The translations under genes and the position numbers were made by a program. 11,665 bases of DNA from an uncultured Eubacteriales bacterium (lineage in GTDB: Bacteria > Bacillota > Clostridia > Oscillospirales > Acutalibacteraceae), in assembly GCA_900313125.1 (NCBI GenBank), contig OMPZ01000204.1, positions 1-11,665 of the forward strand, in the 5' to 3' direction. Shown piece by piece: positions 5,480 through 11,665 of this stretch. The notes under the pieces were generated by a model that had not been told where the DNA came from, ran no database searches, and saw nothing but the letters and a program-made list of their open reading frames with translations. The stretch's first letter is position 1. Each line of letters starts with the position of its first letter.

Positions 5480-7558
5480 TCAAACCCTGCCAAACTGCTT
5501 TTCGATCTGATACCTCGTCATTATTATCGAGGTAGGTCTGCCGTGCGGACAATAGCGGTAGCTCGGATCCTCGCCCATTTTGATGTACAGGTCGATCAGC
5601 TCCTGCGGCGAGCTTTTGTCGCCGCCCTTTATCGCGCTGCGGCAGGCTATGTTGTGATACAGCCAGTCGGTGTATTCGCTTTCGATATTGTTTTTGTTGT
5701 CGAGAATATGATCCGCCATCTCTTCTATAGTGGCGGCGACGTCGAAAGCGTTTATGAACGACGGCGCACTTCGCACAAGCAGAGTGCTTCCGCCGAAATC
5801 CTCTATCTCAAAGCCCGATTCGCTCATAAGCTCGGCTTTTTCGAGCACCGCGCCGTGCTGTGCCTTCGTAAGCGAAACGGCTGCCGGCTCGAGCAAATAC
5901 TGCGCGTATTTCTTTCCCTGCTCTCGCCTGAGCTTTTCGTAAATTATCCTCTCGTGAAGAGCGTGCTTGTCGATAAGCACGAGCTCGTTGTTTCTTTCTA
6001 TTATTATGTATGTTTTGAACGCTTCGCCGACAAAGCGAACTACGTCGCCCGACACATCGGCAAGCGGTCTTATCTCGTTTTCATCGTTGGCGTCCTCGGT
6101 CTGCGCCGTTTCCGTTTTCGCAGCGGTCTCGGTGACCTCGGTAATTGGCGAAACGGACGGCATTTCGGAGGCTGCCGCTTTCTTTTCTTCCTTTAGCTCG
6201 GTATTTTCCGCCGCCTGCTCTGTTTTAACTGGCGTGGGTATGCCGAACGCGCTTTCCTCGTCGATGTCTATGTCGATGTTTTCGTACCGCGGACGTGAGA
6301 CGGGGCGCGGCGGAGCCTGATAAACGGCTGCTGCCGGCATCGGGTCTCTCAGCACGAGCGGCTCGCTGTCACCTCCCGTGGGTTTGTCGAGCACGGACGA
6401 ATACACCTCAAGCGAACGCTTGTCGGGCAGAGACGACGGTCTGACGACCGGCGTGTTCTCTATTTTCTTCACCTGATACTGCGACATCGTAAACGGCTTT
6501 TGCACGACAGACTTGTCAATAAGCTCGTCGAACGCCTTTGCAGGCTCCATTTTAAATTTCTTCACGGTGTCGCCGTCGATAAGCGCGGAACGCACCGCGT
6601 GATATACGGCTTCAAAAACGGGTCGCTCGTTGACAAAGCGCACCTCGATCTTCGCCGGGTGAACGTTTACGTCAACGTGGTCGAACGGTATCCCGATATG
6701 CAGCACGCAGCCGGGGTATTTCCCGACCATGACCATGCCCTTGCAGGCTTCCTCCAGAGCAGCCATCGCCGTGCGGCTCTTTACGAAGCGCTGATTGATA
6801 AAGAAATTCTGCATTCCGCGTGACGCGCGCGCAGCCTGCGGCTTTGTGACGTAGCCCTTGACGGTGATGCCGTTTAGCTCGTAATCGACCTTGACGGCGC
6901 TGTTCGTAAATTCGCGCCCAAGCACGGAGTAGGCGCAGTTTTTGTCGCTGCCGTCGCCCGAGGTCACGAGCGTCTGTCTATGGTCGCGGATAAGCGTGAA
7001 CGCGATCTCGCTGTGAGAAAGCGCCGCCTTGTCTACGACAGCCGCGACGGAATTGCCCTCGGTGACGTTCTTTTTCAGATATTTCATTCTGGCGGGAACG
7101 TTGTAAAAAAGCTCCCTTACGATAAACGTAGTTCCCACAGGGCAGCCCGCGTCCTCAAAAAGAACCTCGTCGCCGCCCTCTATCTTGTAGTGAGTGCCGA
7201 CGTCCTCGCCCTGCGCGCGCGTCAGAAGCTCGACGCGCGCCACCGCGCTGATAGACGCGAGGGCTTCGCCGCGAAAGCCGAGCGTGCCGATAGCGTCGAG
7301 GTCGTCCTTGCCGCTGACCTTGCTCGTCGCGTGACGTTTGAACGCGTTCCTGATATCGTCGCGCATGATGCCGCTGCCGTTGTCGGTGACGCGCATCATG
7401 GTGACGCCGCCGTCAGTTATCTCAACTGTGACCGACGTCGCGCCCGAATCTATTGAATTTTCCACAAGCTCCTTTATCACCGACGACGGGCGTTCTACCA
7501 CCTCGCCCGCGGCGATAAGCTCTGCAATGTGCTTTTCGAGCACGTTTATCTTTCCCAT
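5480..7558 (-). CDS. mutL: DNA mismatch repair protein MutL (endonuclease type)
   Basis: The 692-residue protein carries an N-terminal GHKL ATPase domain (about 1-330) with ELVENSIDSGAT, DNGSGI and GTLGFRGEALASISAVA. A variable linker follows (about 340-500), then the C-terminal dimerisation and nuclease domain. The nuclease motifs typical of organisms without MutH are present: DKHALHERIIYE (530-541, the DQHAx2Ex4E motif with Lys in place of Gln), ACRS (638-641), CPHGRP (670-675) and terminal FGR (689-691). QYLLEP (553-558) fits the QxxLxP sliding-clamp motif. MutL is recruited by MutS to mismatches and nicks the new strand. An AGGAG site lies 6 nt before the ATG. It is separated from mutS by one small membrane-protein gene and followed closely by miaA. 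Confidence 0.97.
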   Translation of the reverse strand: MGKINVLEKHIAELIAAGEVVERPSSVIKELVENSIDSGATSVTVEITDGGVTMMRVTDNGSGIMRDDIRNAFKRHATSKVSGKDDLDAIGTLGFRGEALASISAVARVELLTRAQGEDVGTHYKIEGGDEVLFEDAGCPVGTTFIVRELFYNVPARMKYLKKNVTEGNSVAAVVDKAALSHSEIAFTLIRDHRQTLVTSGDGSDKNCAYSVLGREFTNSAVKVDYELNGITVKGYVTKPQAARASRGMQNFFINQRFVKSRTAMAALEEACKGMVMVGKYPGCVLHIGIPFDHVDVNVHPAKIEVRFVNERPVFEAVYHAVRSALIDGDTVKKFKMEPAKAFDELIDKSVVQKPFTMSQYQVKKIENTPVVRPSSLPDKRSLEVYSSVLDKPTGGDSEPLVLRDPMPAAAVYQAPPRPVSRPRYENIDIDIDEESAFGIPTPVKTEQAAENTELKEEKKAAASEMPSVSPITEVTETAAKTETAQTEDANDENEIRPLADVSGDVVRFVGEAFKTYIIIERNNELVLIDKHALHERIIYEKLRREQGKKYAQYLLEPAAVSLTKAQHGAVLEKAELMSESGFEIEDFGGSTLLVRSAPSFINAFDVAATIEEMADHILDNKNNIESEYTDWLYHNIACRSAIKGGDKSSPQELIDLYIKMGEDPSYRYCPHGRPTSIIMTRYQIEKQFGRV

Positions 7559-7589
7559 TTTTTACTCCTAACTATGGTGCGGCCTGATA

Positions 7590-8114
7590 TCAGCTCAGCA
7601 TACACCTGTTGACTACCTTGCTCTCGATAAAACGTTTGAAGCGCTGGTAGTCGCCCTGAACGAATTTGTCCTTATACGCGTGGAGAACAAGCTTTTTATC
7701 TGTTTCGAGGTAGATCTCCGTACCCGAGTTCCTTACCGACACGATCTCCTTGTAGGGGTAGTTCACTTCAAATGTACCGTCGGTGATGTAGATCGCGTCG
7801 TCGCGGAAATCGACCGTTCTCGTCCAGTCGTGTCCGAGCTGGACCGCCATTTTGTCGTACATAGACGACGCCGAAACGCGCCACTTGAAGAATAAATGAA
7901 AAATGCAGTACATGAGCAGCACAAGCTCAAGCGCGAGCAGCGGATACGCATTCGCGCCGTGTGGCGAGAGCATATAAACTATCGTCGCCGCCGTGAGGAT
8001 CACAAGTATCACGACCCACATCACGGTGATCTTGAGCTGGAGACCCTTTCTGCGGCTGGCCTTCGCCCATTTGAGGTAAAGGTCCTTCGTAACGGTGTAT
8101 TGATTTGTTATCAT
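7590..8114 (-). CDS. Small membrane protein with YcxB-like C-terminal domain
   Basis: A 174-residue protein of unknown function. Residues 1-27 are polar and cytoplasmic-looking (ITNQYTVTKDLYLKWAKASR). Two membrane helices follow at about 28-49 and 57-77, joined by a short loop (SPHGANAYP). A soluble beta-rich domain (about 95-165) has DFRDDAIYIT, NYPYKEIVSV and the aromatic/charged pattern of YcxB-like domains, distantly reminiscent of PH-type folds. ATG 8112-8114 is chosen because AGGTGAT lies just upstream. A GTG at 8121-8123 would extend the protein by three residues but is itself part of that ribosome binding site. The gene sits 12 nt after mutS and 31 nt before mutL, so it must be co-transcribed with them. 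Nothing in it suggests a repair role. Confidence 0.75.
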   Translation of the reverse strand: MITNQYTVTKDLYLKWAKASRRKGLQLKITVMWVVILVILTAATIVYMLSPHGANAYPLLALELVLLMYCIFHLFFKWRVSASSMYDKMAVQLGHDWTRTVDFRDDAIYITDGTFEVNYPYKEIVSVRNSGTEIYLETDKKLVLHAYKDKFVQGDYQRFKRFIESKVVNRCMLS

Positions 8115-8118
8115 AAAA

Positions 8119-8125
8119 ATCACCT
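8119..8125 (-). promoter_or_regulatory. Ribosome binding site deciding the start of the YcxB-like gene
   Basis: AGGTGAT on the minus strand, with its AGGTG core ending 6 nt before ATG 8112-8114, favours that ATG over the in-frame GTG at 8121-8123, which lies inside the site and has no Shine-Dalgarno sequence of its own. Confidence 0.6.
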
Positions 8126-8126
8126 G

Positions 8127-10733
8127 TCATTCACACATATTTTTTAGTTCGTACAGCTTGTTGAGCGCCTCTACGGGCGTCAGGGTGTTGATGTCTATCT
8201 CGCGCACAAATTCCTCGATGCGCGAATTTCCTATCGGCACGAGCGTCATCTGCGCGCCGTCGTCGAGCACCTCGCGTTTTTTCTTCTTCGGGCGCTCCGT
8301 TTTCTTGCCGCTTTCAAGCTCCTTGAGAACGACCTTCGCGCGGTCGATGACCTCGTCGGGCAGACCCGCGAGCTTCGCTACCTCGATACCGTAGCTGTCG
8401 TCCGCGCCGCCCGGCACAATGCGTCTCAAGAAAGTGATATCGTCGCCGCGCTTTTTCACGGCTATGTTGTAGTTCTTAACGCCGTCGAGCAAGTCCTCAA
8501 GCACGGTCAGTTCGTGGTAATGCGTCGCAAAGAGCGTGCGCGCACCGAGCTTCTTTTTGTCCGCGGCGTATTCGAGCACGGCTCGCGCGATGCTCATGCC
8601 GTCAAACGTCGAAGTACCTCTGCCGATCTCGTCGAGGATAAGCAAGCTCTGCGAGGTGGCGTTTTTGAGTATCTCGGCGACCTCGTTCATCTCGACCATG
8701 AAGGTGGACTGACCGCTTGAAAGGTCGTCGCTCGCGCCGACTCTCGTAAATATCGCGTCAGTCACGGCGATCGACGCGCTTTTAGCGGGAACGAACGAGC
8801 CTATCTGCGCCATGAGAACTATCAGCGCGTTCTGCCGCATGAAGGTCGATTTGCCCGCCATGTTCGGCCCGGTTATGATAGCGGCTCTGTTTTCTCCGCC
8901 GTCGAGCTTTACGTCGTTGGGCACAAATGGCACGTCGCTGAGCAGCTTTTCTACCACGGGGTGCCTGCCGTCCTTTATTATTATCTCACCGCTGAGGTTT
9001 ACGTCGGGGCGGCAGTAGCGCATATCGACAGCCGTCACAGCAAAGCTTGCGAGCGTGTCGAGCTGCGCCAACGCCCTTGCTGTCGTCTGAATGCGTTCAA
9101 GGCTCTTCGCGACCGTCTCTCTGACCTCGGTGAACACCTTGTATTCAAGCGCGACGGCTCTGTCCTTCGCGCCGAGTATCCTGCCTTCAAGCTCCTTCAG
9201 CTCCGGCGTGATGAACCTCTCGCAGTTTGTGAGCGTTTGTTTTCTTATGTAATTGTCCGGCACCTGGTTTTTATACGAGTTCGAGACCTCGATATAGTAG
9301 CCGAACACTCTGTTGTAGCCGACCTTTAGCTTCGGTATGCCGGTGATCTCGCGCTGCCTTGCTTCAAGCCCGGCGAGAACTCCCGTCGAGTCAGACATAT
9401 CGTGCTTGAGCGTATCTATCTCTTTGTCGTAGCCCTCTTTTATCAGGCTGCCCTCGCGAACGGTGAACGGCGGGTCGTCGTCTATCGCTCTGTCGATAAG
9501 CTCGCGCACATCGTCACACAGGTCGATATCGCCGTAGATCCTTTTAAGCTCCGTTGACTGCACGCCGGAAAGATTATTCTTAACGGCAGGCAGCTTTTCG
9601 AGCGCGTTTTGCAGCCCCTTGAGGTCTCGCGCGTTAGCCGAGCCGTAAACTATCCTCGTCATCAAACGCTCGAGGTCTGGTATGCCGACGAGCGACTGCA
9701 CCGCTTCTCCGCGAAGGGGCGCGTCGTTTACAAGCTCCTCCACGGCGTTCTGCCTGCGGATTATCTGAGCTACGCTCATCAGCGGCTGCTCTATCCAGCG
9801 GCGGATAAGTCTCTTTCCCATCGCCGTTTTCGTGCTGTCGAGCACCCATAAAAGCGAGCCTTTTTTGTCCTTCGAGCGCATCGTTTCGGTAAGCTCAAGG
9901 TTGCGCTTCGTGTTGTAGTCAAGGCGCATGAACCTGTTTTCTTCAAGCAGCTCGACGCCGCTTATGCGTTCAAGACCTGTTCTCTGAGTCTCCCGGAGAT
10001 ATCTGATGAGCGCGCCTATAGCACGCACACAGCCGGGCTTCCCCGCCAGGGACATCTCCTCGGGCGTTTTTTGGAACTGCGCCGAGAAAACGCCGAGCGC
10101 GCCGTAATGATCGAAATATTCGTCCTCCAGCATCTCGACCGCCGCTTTTAGCTTATCCTTCAGGAAGGGGACTATCGGCGTTATCTTATCTACCTCGCCG
10201 CCGACAAGGAACTCCGACGGAGAGTAGCGCGAGAGCGCGCCCGTAAGCTTTGAGCCGTCGCGGTCGACGTCGATATCGCAGCAGTAAAGCTCGCCCGTAG
10301 AAATATCGCAGAAAGCGGCGGAGTGAATGCCGCCCTCGGTGAAGAGAGAACATATAAAGTTGTTTCGCGACTCATCGAGCATGGAATCCTCCATGACGGT
10401 ACCGGGCGTGATGACCCTGATTATCTCGCGCTTTACGAGACCCTTTGCAAGCGCGGGGTCCTCCGTCTGCTCGCAGATAGCCACCTTATAGCCCTTCGCA
10501 ACGAGCCTTGCTACATACTGCTCGTAGCTGTGGAACGGCACGCCGCACATCGGCGCGCGCTCCTCCTGACCGCAGTCGCGGCCGGTCAGAGTAAGCTCCA
10601 GCTCCTTTGAGACGAGTATCGCGTCGTCAAAGAACATCTCATAGAAATCGCCCAGCCTGAAAAACAGGATACAATCCTTGTTTTGTTCCTTGATGGCAAA
10701 ATACTGTTTCATCATCGGAGAAAGCTCCGCCAT
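8127..10733 (-). CDS. mutS: DNA mismatch repair protein MutS
   Basis: The protein has 868 residues, the usual MutS1 size. The mismatch-recognition domain I opens with MMKQYFAIKEQNKDCILFFR and holds the FxE wedge at Phe30-Tyr31-Glu32 (GDFYEMFF). Connector, lever and clamp regions follow. The ABC-type ATPase contains Walker A TGPNMAGKST (about 619-628), the ABC-signature-like segment DDLSSGQSTFMVEMNE, Walker B LLILDEIGRGTST (about 690-705) and FATHYHE. Near the end QMTLV (828-832) fits the sliding-clamp pentapeptide, and INTLTPVEALNKLYELK matches the C-terminal tetramerisation helices. MutS scans for mispairs and loads MutL. GGGAGGT lies about 8 nt before the ATG. The miaB-ricA-like-mutS order resembles B. 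subtilis ymcB-ymcA-cotE-mutS, without cotE. Confidence 0.98.
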   Translation of the reverse strand: MAELSPMMKQYFAIKEQNKDCILFFRLGDFYEMFFDDAILVSKELELTLTGRDCGQEERAPMCGVPFHSYEQYVARLVAKGYKVAICEQTEDPALAKGLVKREIIRVITPGTVMEDSMLDESRNNFICSLFTEGGIHSAAFCDISTGELYCCDIDVDRDGSKLTGALSRYSPSEFLVGGEVDKITPIVPFLKDKLKAAVEMLEDEYFDHYGALGVFSAQFQKTPEEMSLAGKPGCVRAIGALIRYLRETQRTGLERISGVELLEENRFMRLDYNTKRNLELTETMRSKDKKGSLLWVLDSTKTAMGKRLIRRWIEQPLMSVAQIIRRQNAVEELVNDAPLRGEAVQSLVGIPDLERLMTRIVYGSANARDLKGLQNALEKLPAVKNNLSGVQSTELKRIYGDIDLCDDVRELIDRAIDDDPPFTVREGSLIKEGYDKEIDTLKHDMSDSTGVLAGLEARQREITGIPKLKVGYNRVFGYYIEVSNSYKNQVPDNYIRKQTLTNCERFITPELKELEGRILGAKDRAVALEYKVFTEVRETVAKSLERIQTTARALAQLDTLASFAVTAVDMRYCRPDVNLSGEIIIKDGRHPVVEKLLSDVPFVPNDVKLDGGENRAAIITGPNMAGKSTFMRQNALIVLMAQIGSFVPAKSASIAVTDAIFTRVGASDDLSSGQSTFMVEMNEVAEILKNATSQSLLILDEIGRGTSTFDGMSIARAVLEYAADKKKLGARTLFATHYHELTVLEDLLDGVKNYNIAVKKRGDDITFLRRIVPGGADDSYGIEVAKLAGLPDEVIDRAKVVLKELESGKKTERPKKKKREVLDDGAQMTLVPIGNSRIEEFVREIDINTLTPVEALNKLYELKNMCE

Positions 10734-10753
10734 TTTTCATAACCTCCCTCAAA

Positions 10754-10764
10754 GGCGTTTCGCC
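10754..10764 (-). other. Small GGCG-AAA-CGCC hairpin in the ricA-mutS gap
   Basis: A 4-bp GC stem with a 3-nt loop lies just upstream of the mutS ribosome binding site on the minus-strand RNA, followed by only three U. It is too short to be a convincing terminator; at most it is a weak pause or a processing site. Recorded because it is the only structure in the 38-nt gap. Confidence 0.25.
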
Positions 10765-10771
10765 ATATCTA

Positions 10772-11176
10772 TCAGCCGCAGCCGCCGCAGGTCGAGCAGC
10801 TCCCAGTGCAGCCGCTTACGGGGTCGGTCGTGTCGGGGTCGTCGCCGAGCGCGCTGTTCTGTATTATGCCAAGCACCTGCTGCAGCTTTGTGTCAAACTG
10901 CTGCTTCGCCTTGTTGTACGTTTTCATATTTTCGTTGCTCATCACCTTCGCGTAAAGAGCGCGCATCTCTTTGTTGAGAGCCTGCATCTTATCGTCGTCG
11001 CGGTCTGTTTTCGACGCTTCCACGTTAATGGCGATGCGCTTTTCGTTGTATTCCTCGATAAGCTCCTGAAGCTCGCTGTCCTCCTCGCTTACCTGCTCCG
11101 CAGTACGCATTTTTATATACGCTTCGTCCTGCTGTATCTCGCGGCCAAGCTGCCGCGCAAGCTCGATGATATCCAT
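10772..11176 (-). CDS. YlbF/YmcA-family (RicA-like) protein with C-terminal cysteine cluster
   Basis: A 134-residue, mostly helical protein of the YlbF/YmcA family (com_ylbF), with the N-terminal pattern IIELARQLGREIQQDEAYI and a long charged helical region to about residue 105. It ends in four cysteines at positions 123, 127, 130 and 133, spaced CxxxCxxCxxC in GCTGSCSTCGGCG. In B. subtilis, ymcA (RicA) follows miaB and acts with RicF and RicT in the Y-complex, which carries iron-sulfur clusters and influences RNase Y-dependent mRNA maturation. The same position after miaB suggests a RicA counterpart. AAAGGA lies about 8 nt before the ATG. The family call is good; equivalence to RicA rather than RicF rests on gene order. 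The cysteines plausibly bind an Fe-S cluster or Zn. Confidence 0.8.
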   Translation of the reverse strand: MDIIELARQLGREIQQDEAYIKMRTAEQVSEEDSELQELIEEYNEKRIAINVEASKTDRDDDKMQALNKEMRALYAKVMSNENMKTYNKAKQQFDTKLQQVLGIIQNSALGDDPDTTDPVSGCTGSCSTCGGCG

Positions 11177-11207
11177 GTTTTTTATCCTTTCCGTGTGGTG
11201 CGAATGC

Positions 11208-11665
11208 TTATTGTGAAAGCTCGCCCGAAAGCACCCAGTTGCGCGCTTTCGTTATTTTTACGTTTGCGAACTGCCCCACGAGACCTTCGTCGCCGGGGAA
11301 GTCAACGATAATATTTCCGCTTGTTCTCGAAGTAAGTATGCCCTCCTTGTCGGTCTTGCCCTCGACAAGAACGCGCACCGTCTGCCCCACCATCGAAGCG
11401 CAGCGCTTAGCGGCGATCTCCTCCTGCACCTTGAGCAGCTCGGAGAACCACTTCGATTTCTCCTCATGGGTGAACGGGTCGTCCATTTTCGCCGCCGGAG
11501 TACCCTCGCGCGGCGAATAAATAAACGTGAACAGCGAGGTGAAGCCGACCTCCTTCACAAGCGAGACAGTCTCGAGAAATTCCTCATACGTCTCGCCGGG
11601 GAATCCGACGATGATATCGCTCGTGAGCGAAACGCCGGGTATCTTCTCCTTGGCGTAGTTTATGA
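11208..11665 (-). CDS. miaB: tRNA-2-methylthio-N6-dimethylallyladenosine synthase MiaB, C-terminal part (5' end outside window)
   Basis: About 152 C-terminal residues are visible; the reading frame runs off the window edge at 11665. The end of the radical-SAM domain shows SLTSDIIVGFPGETYEEF and SLFTFIYSPREGTPAAKM, both highly typical of MiaB. The C-terminal TRAM RNA-binding domain follows (MVGQTVRVLVEGKTDKEG through NIIVDFPG to VKITKARNWVLSGEL). MiaB adds a methylthio group to C2 of i6A37 in tRNA, using two 4Fe-4S clusters and SAM. The cluster-binding cysteines of the N-terminal part lie outside. An ATG at 11556-11558 is internal, because the homology continues upstream of it. It is the most upstream visible gene of the operon, 31 nt before the RicA-like gene; its substrate is made by MiaA further down. 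Confidence 0.96.
   Translation of the reverse strand, partial: INYAKEKIPGVSLTSDIIVGFPGETYEEFLETVSLVKEVGFTSLFTFIYSPREGTPAAKMDDPFTHEEKSKWFSELLKVQEEIAAKRCASMVGQTVRVLVEGKTDKEGILTSRTSGNIIVDFPGDEGLVGQFANVKITKARNWVLSGELSQ

Noticed and set aside
4608..5510. Long open frame of 300 codons on the plus strand opposite miaA
   Set aside because: The miaA frame has all catalytic motifs in place. The opposite frame gives an Arg/Val/His-rich product with no recognisable motif, as expected from an antisense frame of G/C-ending codons.
5478..5552. 25-codon upstream extension of miaA
   Set aside because: The extension overlaps the end of mutL and is unlike MiaA N-termini; the internal ATG at 5475-5477 sits just before the P-loop block at the usual distance.
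5477..6196. Plus-strand open frame of 239 codons opposite the mutL 3' half
   Set aside because: It lies fully over the conserved MutL linker and C-terminal domain, shows no family features, and the strand carries no other gene or promoter.
1..11665. A new defence, mobile or biosynthetic system
   Set aside because: All genes but two fit known housekeeping families. There are no transposases, integrases, repeat arrays, toxin-antitoxin pairs or attachment-site duplications, so I do not claim a novel system beyond the specific oddities listed.

Overview
This window looks like chromosomal DNA from a Gram-positive bacterium of the class Clostridia, most likely the Oscillospirales/Ruminococcus side. 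The evidence is the gene order, DivIVA and SepF as division proteins, an endonuclease-type MutL with no MutH, and a RicA-like protein after miaB. Base composition looks mid-range, with many G/C-ending codons. The lineage call is an inference from protein style, not a database match.

Every gene I accept lies on the minus strand, so transcription runs from position 11665 down to 1. In transcription order: the 3' part of miaB (tRNA ms2i6A methylthiotransferase), a RicA/YlbF-family gene with a C-terminal cysteine cluster, mutS, a small two-helix membrane gene with a YcxB-like domain, mutL, miaA, a single-pass HlyD-like adaptor gene, yggS/ylmE (PLP homeostasis), sepF/ylmF, ylmH, divIVA, and the first 36 codons of ileS. 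Gaps are small: 31, 38, 12, 31 and 2 nt, overlaps of 8 and 20 nt, then 43, 2 and 18 nt. The only sizeable non-coding stretch is the 149 nt between divIVA and ileS.

The window joins two conserved Firmicutes neighbourhoods. One is mismatch repair plus tRNA A37 modification (miaB-ricA-mutS-mutL-miaA). MiaA makes the i6A that MiaB converts to ms2i6A, and MutS and MutL find and nick replication errors. The other is the ylm/div cluster (ylmE-sepF-ylmH-divIVA-ileS) for septum assembly and ribosome rescue. The HlyD-like gene sits at the junction and overlaps a gene on each side.

The most interesting non-coding signals are two minus-strand promoters. One is in the divIVA-ileS gap and gives ileS its own start. 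The other is hidden inside the yggS coding region: TTGACA, 17 nt, GATAAT, preceded by a perfect 10-bp inverted repeat ending 1 nt upstream of the -35 box. It points at sepF-ylmH-divIVA. A nested inverted repeat with no U-tract follows the divIVA stop codon. I found no mobile element, CRISPR array, tRNA, rRNA or defence system. This is a housekeeping region, with the orphan HlyD-like protein, the YcxB-like insertion and the intragenic promoter as its unusual points.
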